Position numbers and translations under genes: made by a program
Notes under the pieces: model-generated
Told to the model about the DNA's origin: nothing
What the model saw: only the letters and a program-made list of their open reading frames with translations
The model's database searches: none
Shown: positions 10,614 through 21,525 of the stretch, one piece after another
Layout of the letters: every line of letters starts with the position of its first letter
How positions within the stretch are numbered: position 1 is the first letter of the stretch
Assembly: GCA_034770075.1 (NCBI GenBank)
Contig: CM068382.1
Coordinates: 9,070,685-9,134,684, forward strand
DNA: 64,000 bases
Direction: 5' to 3'
From: Aralia elata
Lineage: Eukaryota > Streptophyta > Magnoliopsida > Apiales > Araliaceae

Positions 10614-12408
10614 GCTAGGACTAATAATTGGTAAGAATATAATTTTACGTAGAACAAGCAGGCAAATATATAATAAATAGCAAAAGCAACAAGATATAGT
10701 GCATATAAATCATTGTGGTTGAGATCTTTAAGAAAAGTTCAGAATCTTTATTTTTCACAAGGACAAGAATAAAAAGTATCGTATGAGGACCAATCTCTGC
10801 TACCACTTTCACTTTCATGAACAGTTTTTCTTTGGCTAGTTAGCATGATTCATCGAGTAAATGGGGTTTATCATTTTGATTACTAACTGATTGATATATA
10901 TAAATATGATCAACAAAAATTTTACAAGTCCAGGTGGGGATTTTATTCCTTATCAAGATCAAGTGGGCATTAGAAAATTAACTTCCAATAACATTGCAGT
11001 CACTAGATGGTCCTAAGCACCAACTTTCCTCATCATCAAACCAAATTGTTTTGCTTCCGATCACACACTATTACTAACTGATATATATAAATCGCTTACT
11101 AATCTTGGGGCGTGACAGTTCTTAGCAGAGTACACGCATTTGGTTCAAAAATATTCAACAATGAAGAAAGAAAGTCGCATTATCAAAATAAAGAACACAA
11201 AAATGCAGGCAATAAAGTTGATTATATCAACCACCTACCATTGATATTTGATTAGCATCTACTGTTCATATCAATAATTGAACTAAAATCATGTCAAGAT
11301 AAGTGCATAATTACTTTATGGCCCAGCAAATTTTGGTACCATGGGCCTACCTCATATATTGCTGACTTCTGCAGGGCAATTATAGATTGCTGAAACTCAT
11401 ATTTTTGAACCACGTGCTTAGATGAAGCCAACTATCCCCACTAGTAAAAAGGGTGCCAAATTTTGTGGACAGATGAAAAGAAAGAAATTGAGGAATTTTC
11501 TACTTCTCTAACAGTGACTTTCGCTCGAGATTCCACAATATCTGCAGTTATTATTCGAAAACCTGTAACATACGCAACACGTGCGGAAAATAAACAAACA
11601 TGTTAGAGAGTAACAACGCAGCAAAAAATAATAGCAAAAGGAAATTAAAAGAAAAAAAAGGAGTAAAATTCAAAAAATCACACGTTGTTTATCCAAATTT
11701 GACCTCAAGTTTCACAACAGCAACACCGCCATCTGTGAACCAAGATCTTGAGGATGGGTGATTGATGAGATCTAGGGCTTAAATTAGAGTTTAGAAAGAA
11801 CTTATGCTTGTTTATACTGTTATCTAAAAAATTAGCCTACTAAATGTCGTTTCTTCACTTTAATCAAAGGTAATAGCGGAAGATAATACTAAAGTATAGC
11901 TAGTGCAAGGACATCTTTATTAAATAAGAAGAGAACACTTCTCAGTAAAAGGAAAATAATTCTGAGAAATCTTAACTAACCATATGGCTTGATCAATTAG
12001 GCATATTATAGCTCGAGTGTCTAGGGGTGTAAACGAGTTGAGCTTTGTATGCCATTAATTTGGCATATTACCGCTCGTGCATGTCTGGCTCGGCTCGTTT
12101 TAAAAATGATCCGAAATTAATGTTCAAGTCTTGACATTTTTTTACTGTATTAAGGCTTTCTGCTGCTTCTTTTTTTCTTTTTTTTATTTTTTTTAACTAT
12201 ACAAGTAAATAACCAGGTTCATTGGGACATTAATTAGTTTCAGAAATCTTGAGTCGTTTCTGTTTTCCCAACCATACTATTCAAAAACAGCAGGTACCCA
12301 GCTACCATTCATCAAATCAATTGCAACCATATGCAAGAATTGCAAGCATTAAGGATGCACTTTTGTTCTTGTTTACCCTTAAAAATAATAAGTCATTACT
12401 TTAGTAGT
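10614..12408. other. Upstream region of transporter 1
   Basis: AT-rich non-coding sequence. Two near-identical TATA-like words, TGATATATATAAAT, occur at about 10891 and 11079; read on the minus strand the nearer one lies about 280 bases from the start codon and could serve transporter 1. A third, TATTATATATTTG on the minus strand, sits within 60 bases of the ATG. I cannot choose between them. No gene or transposon end was recognised up to the target duplication of element D. Confidence 0.4.
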
Positions 12409-12413
12409 GATAG

Positions 12414-12859
12414 TGTTAACGCTTGATTTTGTCCGCGCGTCCAATCCACTCTCCGCGCGTGTACCTGCACAAAAGTCCCAACGGCTTGGGCCGTGTGGAG
12501 ACTCCTCGGGTGTAAGAGTAAGTAACAAGCTCAAGGTACGCTAACAATGGAGGTCAAATATTTAGTAGGGTAAAAGTGTTGTACCTTGTACTCATTGTTA
12601 CTTGGATATTTATAAGGATTCACTTGACTACTTTCTACTCCTATTAGGAGTGCTCTGCCCAGAATCCTTATTAGACCCGGATTCAACTACCTTGATCCGA
12701 TAGAAGTATTATCCAGTAAGGAACCACAAGGGCCTTGGATACTGGCCCAAGCCATTTCGGACTGGAGAGTCCTCATAGAATCCGCTAGGTGTGATTGGCC
12801 TTTGGGCCGAGCCCAACATAAGAAGCCCAATCCAGCCTGTTAGGATTTATATCCGAACA
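12414..12859 (-). repeat. 3' LTR of element D (446 bp)
   Basis: Starts TGTTAACGC and ends TATCCGAACA on the plus strand. It matches 21526-21971 without a visible difference. A TATA-like CTTATAAATATCC lies on the minus strand near 12602-12614. Confidence 0.95.
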
Positions 12860-12875
12860 TTGCCCCCTACTCCCT
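12860..12875 (-). promoter_or_regulatory. Polypurine tract of element D
   Basis: On the minus strand AGGGAGTAGGGGGCAA directly abuts the 3' LTR, the position required for plus-strand DNA priming. Confidence 0.8.
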
Positions 12876-13555
12876 TAGTATATGATATGTACTGGGGGAG
12901 TGAGTCAGAGGATTTGATCATCCGGAAATTTATAACAAGGAAATAGGATAAATGCTCTCGGGAACCCGAAGGTGTCAGACCGAGGATATCTCTCCTCCAA
13001 GTGTCTTCAAGTGCTAACCCGAAGATAGGGACTCTCGAGGGCGTCAAACCAAGGATAATGCCCCTCGGGTGCTCGACAGCATAAGAGCCGAGGGGGGGAG
13101 TTCTTTGGGATCCCTAGAAATGTTGTCCCGAGGACGGAGAATCTGGTCACGACATTGGGCTTCTCTGATGGGTAAGCCCCGCTCACAAATGTATATTTGG
13201 GCCCAATCTTTGTATTTCGAAGCCCAACAGTGATAGCCCAGTGCAAGCAGCCTAACAGTCATTTTTTGAAATTCGAAGTGTTACAGCTGTTTGACACTAT
13301 AGCTCATCAGCAATAACTTCTCCCGCCTCTGACCTCGTCCGTCGGATAGGATCAATTTCGGCCGTTGGATACCCACTTTTATAGAGAAAATTAACCTAGC
13401 CGTCATTTCTTACCAGCGCATTCGTTTTCACAGAGAGAGAGAAGTGACTTTCCAGAGACCTCGTCTTCTTGCTTTTCTGCTTTAGGATCGATCGTCCATC
13501 CCCTTCCTCGAACGTCTTCAAGTAAGTTAATCACTTTCTTTCTTTTCTCTTCTCG

Positions 13556-15749
13556 ATGGCTGGGGGTGATGGGAATCAGGCTTCATCTTCCCATGGTGAA
13601 GATGAGATTACTATTGCTAGGGCCGGAATTCCAGAAGGTCAGCCATGGAAACCGGTAATAATAGAACGCATGAGAGATATAGAAGAGTACAATAGGACTA
13701 AGTATCTTTCTTTAGAGTATAGAGTAGCCAACATTCCTTCTTCTATCAAGAATCCCTTTTTTGATCTGTTGATGACGGAATTCTATATTCCAGAATCGTA
13801 TGAAATTAGGAGACCCGAGGGTGAAGAAAAGGTATACTGGCAACCCGAAGGGGGGTGGATTCCGATTCACCGCCAGTTGCTTCTCTTCGGGGTGCGTTTT
13901 CCACTCCGCCCTTTCGTCGTAGAACTTCTTCATACAGTAGGACTTAGTTTGAATCAATTATCCCCAAATTCTTTCATTCACTTAAATAGTTTCATAGCTT
14001 TCTGCTCGTCCGAGAGCATAACCCCGAAGCTTGACTTCTTCTTTCAATTCTTTTCCCTCTCCGCCTGTAAGGAGAAGGGTTTTTATCAAATAATCAAGAA
14101 TCCGGGTAGAGATACCCTAATGGATACCCCATCCAGTAACAAGGGGATGGCATGGGGATTGGTTCCTCATCAAGGGGCCGGACACTGAGTTGGTAGGACC
14201 TTGGTCTAACCCGAACAAAGACCAATTAAACCCGAATCGGATTACCCGAAGAAGGTTGGAGGAGTTCGAGGTTTTGTATTCCAAGCGACCATCGGTGAAG
14301 TGGAACCGGCTTCTTTTGAATGACCAAGACTGGTTACATGATCATGGCTGTAAGTCCATTTAAATTTCCCGAATGCAAATTATTATCGAATTGATAACAT
14401 ACTGATTGATTGTATCTTTTGTGCAGTGGCTGACTCCGGAAGGACTGCTGATAACGAGGTTATCCTTGAGGCAGCTGGTGTGCCGAGGACAAAGCTGTCA
14501 GGTGCTGAAAAGCTAAGGCTGGCACGCCAGAAGAAATCCTCGGGCAGCAAAGTATTAACCTTGCCCGAGGGAGCTACCGAGGGAGCTACTGGACCGGGCC
14601 CGACCCCGGAGTCAGCGAGAGCTGCTGAGCCCAAGCCCAAAAAGAGGAGGCTGGTGCGTCACTCCTCAGTTGAGGTGAGAGAAGGACCTATCCAAATGGT
14701 CCCGATCGAGCCTTCTTCTACTACCGGAGGGGATCAGCCAGTGTTGCCCCGAAGGAGCTGGTCGCAACAGCTTCTTTTGATGCCGAATCTCCTCACCCCG
14801 AAGAAGGGGTTCTGGTGAGGAAGAAGAAGAAGCAAGTAGAGTCCACTCCTCCCCCTCCTGCCACTGAACAACTAGGGGCGGAAGGAGTGGGAACTTCTGT
14901 CGGGGCCTTGGACTCTGTCCCGATCATTCTTGACGCAGCAGAGGCTAGTCAGGGGGGTCTGAAGGTCTTGATGGAGAGGTTGTTCGCTCACCACACCAAG
15001 GTACACAAGTGTTTTTTAAGTATTACCCCTAATTGCTTTGTCTGTCGTATCCTAACTCCTGAATCGTTACTATACAGGGAAACGATCTTCTGCTTGAAGT
15101 TTCTGGCCAAGTTAAGAGCTTGGAGCACGAGCTGAAGAAGTCCACCGAGGAGTGTGATGCGGCGAAGGATAAACACCAGAAGGTCCGAGACCAACTCCAC
15201 CAACAACACGCTAGCTTTCATGCCATGAAAGCTGATTATGAAGTGATTCGGTCGGAGAAGGTGAAGACTGATCAGGAGCTCGCCGATCTGAGGAATCGGG
15301 CAGAATATGCCGAGACCCGGGCCGAGAGGGCTTCCAAACAAACTGAGGCTGCTACAAAGCGAGCCGATGCTGCCGAGGGGAAGATCCGGGAGCTCGAAGC
15401 TCTTTTCCGGAGGCAAACTGAACAAATCAGCCAATCGGACGAGGTGATCCGCTTACAAACCGACCAGATGCGCAATCTAAAGGACAATGTCCAGATGATC
15501 GTTGACGGTTGGGCTGCGAAGGAAGCAGATTGGCTGAAAGGTCCTATTGACCCCGCGTCGCCGAGTGTTCTGGCCCCAAGTCTTCGGCAAAAGGTGATCG
15601 AGGACTACAAGGTCTCCGATCAATTCCACGAAGATGTCCAGGATGCTGTGGTGAACGAGTTCAATGACGGCTTTGAGTTTGCCCGAGAACTTGTGCGGGG
15701 AAAGGGTCATGATCCTGATGCACTGGGGATTGTTATTCCCGAAGACTGA
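13556..15749 (+). pseudogene. Antisense gene (aORF) of element D, spliced, putative gypsy-type transposon protein; two frameshifts
   Basis: Plus strand, opposite to gag-pol. Exon 1 runs 13556-14349, exon 2 14427-15000, exon 3 15078-15749. Introns are short (77 bases each) with GTAAGT...GCAG and GTACAC...ACAG borders, and the phases match. Exon 1 codes a PF04195-like region (putative gypsy-type transposon domain): FDLLMTEFYIPESYEIR, the WIPIHRQLLLFGVRFPL stretch, and an SSNKG motif. Right after SSNKG (14141-14147) the frame shifts by one base, and homology-like sequence continues as WHGDWFLIKGPD. A second shift lies near 14730. Exon 2 is proline/lysine-rich; exon 3 codes a long heptad-rich coiled coil (about residues 20-130 of the exon) and a short tail. 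Function of such antisense genes is unknown. Each exon alone is long and open, so the breaks may be recent or errors. Confidence 0.75.
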
Positions 15750-16073
15750 TTTTGTAATTTCCTAACATGTAATTTCAACAAACTCTTTGTAATATGAATA
15801 TTCTGTAATGAAAGTTAGTTCTTTTGATGAGTTGTGTAAATATTCTATCTTATCTCTTCTCTTGAGTTATTCTTATTTATCAATGTTCATAGCTGCTCTA
15901 CATCTCTTCTCCCCATTAACTTTATTAGGAAATTGCTAATAATGTTAATCGATGTATCAAAGTGTATGTAAAAACAGTAGGCAAAGATAAAACAGAAGAA
16001 TTCTCATTAATCTCGAAAAGATAATCAATATTGAGCAACATTTGAGCCTCAAAAAGAAACTAAGTACATAGTG
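15750..16073. other. Spacer between the converging ends of the antisense gene and pol in element D
   Basis: A 324-base AT-rich stretch between the stop of the antisense gene (15749) and the pol stop (16074). It must hold the 3' ends of both converging transcripts. An AATGAAA word at 15807 could act as a poly(A) signal for the antisense gene; I see nothing else. Confidence 0.4.
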
Positions 16074-18500
16074 TCACTGATGATATCTTCGGAGCCGAGC
16101 TGCATGCCATGTGTTCGGGACTTCCTTTCCATCCATATGTTGCAATTTATAGGTTCCTGATCCTAATATTTCGATGACTTTATACGGTCCTTCCCATGTG
16201 GGCATCAGTTTTCCCGTTTCCCGAGGTGTAGACGCTTCTGCCTGCCGAAGAACCAAGTCCCCTACCTGGAATGTTCTTGCCTTGACATTTTTGTTGAAAT
16301 GCCGAGCCGTTCGTTGTTGATAGGTGGCTAATCTGAGAACCACGGCATCACGTTCCTCTTCCAGTAGGTCTAGGTTTTCCCGAAGCCCCTCGCTATTGAG
16401 AATTTCGTCAAAGTTTTGGACTCGGGAGGAAGGTATTCCAATCTCAATAGGTATCAAGGCTTCGGTCCCATAAGAAAGCTTGAAGGGTGTTTCTCCGGTT
16501 GTGGTTCGAGGAGTTGTTCGGTAGGCCCATAGGACATGCAGGAGTTCTTCGGGCCAGGCTCCTTTGGCGTCTTCGAGTCTTCGTTTGATACCGTTCAACA
16601 AGAGCCTGTTTGTCACCTCAACCTGGCCATTTGCTTGAGGATGGGCCACAGAAGTTCGTCGGTGTTGAATATTCAGTTCTGTCAGAAAACCTTCGAACTC
16701 TTTCCCCACGAACTGAAGACCATTATCAGAGACTAGGACTTTAGGGATCCCGAACCGATAAACCACCTGTTCTTTAAAGAATTGAAGACATGTCTTCTCC
16801 GTGATTTTTGCTAGTGGTTTGGCTTCGACCCATTTGGTGAAGTAATCTATGGCCACAATAACAAATTTTACCTGACCCTTACCCTGAGGAAGCGGCCCGA
16901 GAATATCTATTCCCCAAACTGCGAAAGGGGTGGGAGATAATATAGGAGTTAGCTCTTCGGGAGGTTGGTGTGGTACCGAAGCGAACAGTTGGCATTTGTG
17001 GCATTTTTTGACGAAGTCTTTGGCGTCCTGAAGCATGGTCGGCCAGAAATATCCTTGTCGCAAAATTTTATGTGCCAACGTCTTTGCTCCAACGTGATCC
17101 CCACATATCCCTTCATGGACTTCTCGAAGAGCGTAATCTGATTCTCTGGGACCGAGACATCGAAGTAGGGGCGACGAATAGGATCTCCTGTACAGTGTAT
17201 CCTCAATGAGACAGTACTTTGTGGCTTTGAATTTGATCCGTCGGGCCAATGTTCGGTCATCGGGCAGCTCATCGGTTTTCAGAAACTTGACTATGGGGGT
17301 CATCCAGGAATCCTCGGATTCAATATCCATTACTGTCTGAACCGTTGTGCTCGGTTCCTGAAGGGTTTCAAGGTAGACAAATCCTTCCATTTCTCCCTGG
17401 TCAGTTGTAGCAAGCTTCGAGAGGGCGTCAGCCATGGTGTTGTCTGCTCTGACTACCCCAATAATTTGATACTTAGGGAAGTGTTCGAGGAGCGTCTGCA
17501 CCAGCTGTAGATATGCCTGAAGATGTGGTTCCCTGGCTTCATATTCCCCCAATACCTGTTTTACCACGAGTTGGGAGTCGCTGTATATCATCAGGTTTTT
17601 TACCTCCAGGCTTCGGGCCAACCTTAGACCTGCTATAAGTGCTTCATATTCGGCAATGTTGTTGGTAGCTGTGAACCCGAAGCGAATAGATTGTTGGATC
17701 CTGAATCCTTCGGGGGATGTAAGAATCACCCCAGCCCCGCTGCGAGGTCCGACGCTAGATCCGTCTACAAATAATGTCCATGCCGAGTCTGTAGTCGGAT
17801 TTGATAATTCAACTGTCTCTTCTTCCTTCTCCTCAGGGAAAGAACACTCAACAATGAAATCCGCCAGAGCCTGCGCCTTAATTGCTGTTCGAGGCCGAAA
17901 GTCTATATTGAACTGACTTAGCTCCACAGCCCACGCTGCTAGTCTCCCCGAAAACTCGGGACGGTACAATACTTTCCGAAGGGGTTGATCTGTAAATACT
18001 GTGATGGTTCTTCCCTGAAAGTAATGCCGAAGTTTCCGGCTAGAAATAACCAACGCGTAAGCCAACTTCTCTATGTTCGGATATCGGGTCTCGGCATCTC
18101 GAAGAGCATGGCTTACGTAGTAGACTGGTTTCTGACCTTGTGTGTCCTCCCTTATCAAAGCTGACCCGACCGCAAACTGTGTTGCCGATAAATACAACTG
18201 TAGGTTCTCCTCGGGAAGAGCTTTACTGAGGATAGGAGGAGAAGAGATATAATGCTTGATCTGTTCAAAGGCAAGCTGACACTCTTCCGTCCCAAAACGA
18301 ACGAACGTCTTCTGGTTCTGAGCCCCTTTTAGAGTATTGAAGAATGGCAGACATTTCTCTGCTGATCGGGCCACGAACCTTCGAAGGGCAGCGAGTCTCC
18401 CTGTTAATCTTTGAACATCTTTGAAACTCCTTGGGGATTGCATCTCGAGGATGGCCGATATTTTTTCGGGATTAGCTTCTATCCCTCGTCGGCTAACCAT
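16074..18500 (-). CDS. pol: Element D pol, C-terminal part: RT connection, RNase H, archaeal-type RNase H, integrase
   Basis: An open frame of 808 residues. Residues 1-70 end the reverse transcriptase (TGRLAALRRFV). Residues 95-215 are the usual retroelement RNase H (YLSATQFAVGSAL, FTDQPL, QALADF). Residues 238-365 are a second RNase H of archaeal type, with FVDGSS (Asp246), AEYEAL, IYSDSQ (Asp308) and ADNTMADALS. An HHCC zinc finger lies at about 462-503 (CHKCQ). The integrase core has GIDILG (Asp532), SDNGLQF (Asp592) and GQVEVTN (Glu628), the DD35E triad. The end lacks a chromodomain. The second RNase H marks the Tat lineage. The frame opens about 14 bases after the RT frame stops at 18514, so a frameshift splits pol here. 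Confidence 0.93.
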   Translation of the reverse strand: MVSRRGIEANPEKISAILEMQSPRSFKDVQRLTGRLAALRRFVARSAEKCLPFFNTLKGAQNQKTFVRFGTEECQLAFEQIKHYISSPPILSKALPEENLQLYLSATQFAVGSALIREDTQGQKPVYYVSHALRDAETRYPNIEKLAYALVISSRKLRHYFQGRTITVFTDQPLRKVLYRPEFSGRLAAWAVELSQFNIDFRPRTAIKAQALADFIVECSFPEEKEEETVELSNPTTDSAWTLFVDGSSVGPRSGAGVILTSPEGFRIQQSIRFGFTATNNIAEYEALIAGLRLARSLEVKNLMIYSDSQLVVKQVLGEYEAREPHLQAYLQLVQTLLEHFPKYQIIGVVRADNTMADALSKLATTDQGEMEGFVYLETLQEPSTTVQTVMDIESEDSWMTPIVKFLKTDELPDDRTLARRIKFKATKYCLIEDTLYRRSYSSPLLRCLGPRESDYALREVHEGICGDHVGAKTLAHKILRQGYFWPTMLQDAKDFVKKCHKCQLFASVPHQPPEELTPILSPTPFAVWGIDILGPLPQGKGQVKFVIVAIDYFTKWVEAKPLAKITEKTCLQFFKEQVVYRFGIPKVLVSDNGLQFVGKEFEGFLTELNIQHRRTSVAHPQANGQVEVTNRLLLNGIKRRLEDAKGAWPEELLHVLWAYRTTPRTTTGETPFKLSYGTEALIPIEIGIPSSRVQNFDEILNSEGLRENLDLLEEERDAVVLRLATYQQRTARHFNKNVKARTFQVGDLVLRQAEASTPRETGKLMPTWEGPYKVIEILGSGTYKLQHMDGKEVPNTWHAARLRRYHQ

Positions 18501-18513
18501 GTATCCCAGGAAT

Positions 18514-19584
18514 TTACCGGACCCGAGTCCAAAAGTGCACTTGGCGGGGATTAAGTCTCATATTATGGATTCTGACGTTCCGAAAGCACTCTTCTAGATC
18601 TGACAAGTGGTCTTCGTCTCCCATGCTTCGTACGATCATATCATCCACATAAACTTCCATATTTCTGCCGATTTGATCTCTGAACACTTTATTCATCATT
18701 CTTTGATAAGTTGCCCCAGCATTGATCAGACCGAACGACATAACCTTGTAGGCGTAGATTGCTCGGTGAGTGATGAAGGATGTCTTCGGGATGTCTGGTT
18801 TGTACATGGCAATCTGATTATACCCGGAAAAAGCATCCAAGAAGCTCATTAAAGTGTGTCCCGCAGTGGAATCGATTAGTTGATCGATGTTCGGGAGAGG
18901 ATAATAATCTTTCGGGCATGCTTTATTAAGATCCGTGTAGTCTACACATATCCTCCACTTCCCGTTATGCTTCTTCACCAGCACCACGTTGGCAAGCCAT
19001 TCCGGATAAGTTATTTCATAAATGAAGTTGGCAGCCAATAACTTTTCGATCTCTTCATCTATCACCTTTTGTCTCTCGGGAGCAATATTACGCCTCTTCT
19101 GTTTGACGGGCTTGTGGCTGGGGTTGACACTTAATTTATGTTCGGCCACATCCCTATTTATTCCCGGCATGTCAGCTGGCGTCCACGCAAATATGTCTGA
19201 GTACTCTTTCACCAGCTCGATGAGTCTGGTTCTGACGCCCGTTTCCAAACCGGTACCGATCTGTATTGTCTTGGTGCTGTCCTCCCGAAGCAATGGAATC
19301 TCTTCGGTTTCTTCAGCAGGCGTAGCTATCGGCTCAGAGCCTCCTTCTGTAAAAGGTTCTAGCTCAATTTTCATCGTAGTTTTTTGCTTACTCACCCCCA
19401 CAGAAGTCGCCTGGATAGTCTGGAGATAACACCTTCTAGACAAATCCTGATCACCAGTCACTTCACCAATCCCATTCTCGGTCGGAAACTTCATCTTCAG
19501 ATGCGGAATTGAGGTAACTGCCTTTAAAGCCGCCAAAGTTGTTCTCCCGAGAATAGCATTGTAGTTGCTTTCCACCTGGACCAC
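18514..19584 (-). CDS. pol: Element D pol: reverse transcriptase core
   Basis: The frame of 356 residues opens with an LGRTTL block that ends the protease region. After a linker the RT core begins near residue 160: KLSVNPSHKPVKQKRR, VVLVKKHNGKWRICVDYTDLN, FLDAFSGYNQI (first catalytic Asp), SFGLINAGATYQRMM and VYVDDMIV with the YVDD catalytic pair. It stops at RVR shortly before the thumb; the continuation lies one frame away in the frame ending at 16074. Overlap with the upstream protease frame (19524-19584) marks another frameshift. The enzyme would copy element RNA into DNA in the virus-like particle. Confidence 0.92.
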   Translation of the reverse strand: MVQVESNYNAILGRTTLAALKAVTSIPHLKMKFPTENGIGEVTGDQDLSRRCYLQTIQATSVGVSKQKTTMKIELEPFTEGGSEPIATPAEETEEIPLLREDSTKTIQIGTGLETGVRTRLIELVKEYSDIFAWTPADMPGINRDVAEHKLSVNPSHKPVKQKRRNIAPERQKVIDEEIEKLLAANFIYEITYPEWLANVVLVKKHNGKWRICVDYTDLNKACPKDYYPLPNIDQLIDSTAGHTLMSFLDAFSGYNQIAMYKPDIPKTSFITHRAIYAYKVMSFGLINAGATYQRMMNKVFRDQIGRNMEVYVDDMIVRSMGDEDHLSDLEECFRNVRIHNMRLNPRQVHFWTRVR

Positions 19585-20525
19585 ATATAAAACCTTATCA
19601 TGATGGAAGCCTGTTTGGGAGCCGTGCCGAAGATCGCTGGTAATTCTATCGTCCCTGCTATTCGGACTGGGTTGTTCCCGAAGCCATACAGCGGGGACTC
19701 ATTGCAGATCTCCAACTTCCTTCCCCCCAGATCCAGCCGATTGTAGGCGTGGCTGTAGAGCACGTCCACTGAACTTCCGTTATCCACCAGCATGCGTTTC
19801 AGATCCATAGTTCCAACCTGGGCCGTGATGACCAATGCATCTTGGTGTGGCATGACTATTCCCGGGGGGTAATCATCATCGGAGAAGGTAATGGGCTCGG
19901 TCGGAGAAGTCTTGGGCTGCCCAGACAATTGATGGACCTCTCTAGCGAAGGCCTTCCTCTTCCGGTTAGACAGAGCTGATATTGGGCCTCCTGAGATAAC
20001 GTCGACAATTCCTCGGGCTGTTCCCGATGATGGAGGTGGTGGTGCTATCCGATCGAAAGCACTTGGTTTGTATCGATCTGCCACATAGCAATCCAGGTTA
20101 CCCCTCCGGACTTGCCTTTCTAGGAAATCCTTCAACTGGTAGCAATCTTCAGTGTCATGCCCCTTGGCTTCATGGTAGTCGCAATATTTGTCCCCTTCCT
20201 TTTGTCTGGCAAAAACTCTGATCCTCGGGGGCTTTTCATAGAAAGGCTGGTCCTTAATTTCCTTAATGATAACGGCTCTACTCAAGGTTAAGGGAGTGTA
20301 GTCCTTATCATTATCCCTGTTACCCTCGGTCTCTCGAACCATTATTCTTCTTTTGCCGATTATCTTGGGAATCTTTCTTGTTGTTCCCCTTGTCGTTATC
20401 GTTGTACTTCTTATCGGCGTCGTTTCCTCGGGGGTCTCTCTGGTGAAAATCACCTGTATTTTTCGAGGTGCCCCGAAGGTTAGCGAGCGCCTCTTCCAAC
20501 TCAACGAACTTGTCGACTTTGTCAT
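19524..20525 (-). CDS. Element D gag C terminus and aspartic protease
   Basis: Real coding begins about residue 65 of this frame (DYTPLTLSRA); the first part is out of frame. CDYHEAKGHDTEDCYQLKDF at about residues 115-134 is the degenerate CX2HX4-5HX4C knuckle usual in Tat gags. The protease active site is MLVDNGSSVDVL near residue 248, with DNGS in place of DSG or DTG, as is common in this lineage. The frame then leaves the true one near 19570 and ends in unrelated residues. Confidence 0.85.
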   Translation of the reverse strand: MTKSTSSLSWKRRSLTFGAPRKIQVIFTRETPEETTPIRSTTITTRGTTRKIPKIIGKRRIMVRETEGNRDNDKDYTPLTLSRAVIIKEIKDQPFYEKPPRIRVFARQKEGDKYCDYHEAKGHDTEDCYQLKDFLERQVRRGNLDCYVADRYKPSAFDRIAPPPPSSGTARGIVDVISGGPISALSNRKRKAFAREVHQLSGQPKTSPTEPITFSDDDYPPGIVMPHQDALVITAQVGTMDLKRMLVDNGSSVDVLYSHAYNRLDLGGRKLEICNESPLYGFGNNPVRIAGTIELPAIFGTAPKQASIMIRFYMWSRWKATTMLFSGEQLWRL

Positions 20526-21464
20526 ATGCCTCTGGTAGGGATTCGGGTGCCTTCGAGATGATTTCCTCGATCAACCTGCTAGACTTATCCACGTTCAAAT
20601 CCCTATGGTCAAAAAGTGGATCACCTGCTTCGGATCTATATCGTTGATCTCAGATACAGCCTCCCGGAATCTCTTTATATACTGCCGAAGCGTCTCATTC
20701 GGTCTCTGTTTAACCTGCATCAGGGATGTGATCATCTTAGCCCGCCTCTTGTTGCTGCCGAAGCGGGTGTGGAATTGTTCTTTCAGATCATCCCATGAGC
20801 GTACTGATGCAGATGGGAGGGAGACAACCCACTCCCGAGCAGTCTTCTTCAGGGTGGATAAGAATAAATGGCACATGGCCGCTTCATTATGACCATGAAA
20901 GAGCATGGCCTGCTCGAAAGTGAAGGTATGATCATGGGGATCTCCAGTTCCATCATACATCTCCAGGTTTGAGGGAACCTTGTTCTTCCTGTCGATCTTC
21001 GCATTAGCCAAGTCTCGGGTGAAAGGGGTGGCCCGAGGCTTCTTGGTTCCTGACGGTTCGGCCCTTCGGGGTGATGATTCCCCAGTATGACTTCTATCAA
21101 GGCTTCGTCGGGAACCCTCGCGACGATCTCGCCTGGATGGTGACCGGGCTCTCTTTCTCAAGTCCCTTGTAAAGATGGATTCAGACTGGGCCTGGTTATT
21201 ATCTCGACGCCGTCTTTGGGGTCGGTCATCTCTTCGTCGGCAGGGAGCAGAGCGGGAGGCCGAGCCTCTCTCGCTCAGCAACTGTTGCCCAGCTTCGTTC
21301 AGTTCTATGTACTGCCTGTCAAGCTCTTCTTGCTGGATGTCTAGAGCTTTCTTTCGATCAAGGATCTGCTGAAGGCGTTGTCCCCGTTCGGCTGATGTCT
21401 CCCGGTGTGGCCGAGATTGCACCGGTCCGTGTGAACCATGGTTGCTTTGCTGTGAATTTTCCAT
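20320..21464 (-). CDS. gag: Element D gag
   Basis: The frame at 20595-21464 (289 residues) starts with ATG at 21464 just downstream of the primer site. Its N-terminal third is a charged, arginine-rich region with RRDRREGSRR repeats. The retrotransposon gag domain follows (about 165-285): NLEMYDGTGDPHDHTFTFE, AREWVVSLP and ASVRSWDDLKEQFHTRFG, then RPNETLRQYIKRF. Near 20600 the frame shifts and continues at 20320-20598 with VDKSSRLIEEIISKAPESL. A further shift near 20330 leads to the protease frame. Gag would build the virus-like particle. Confidence 0.9.
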
Positions 21465-21507
21465 GTGGATTTGTTTTGATCACCAAAGCAATTTTTCTAC
21501 TAAAAGG

Positions 21508-21525
21508 CCCTCCTTCTAGCGCCAA
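21508..21525 (-). promoter_or_regulatory. Primer binding site of element D
   Basis: On the minus strand TTGGCGCTAGAAGGAGGG directly follows the 5' LTR. Its complement ends in CGCCA, as a tRNA 3' end must. I cannot name the tRNA with confidence. Confidence 0.7.

Noticed and set aside
18607..19429. Plus-strand ORFs opposite the element D reverse transcriptase
   Set aside because: Shadows of RT and protease; compositions follow the complementary strand.
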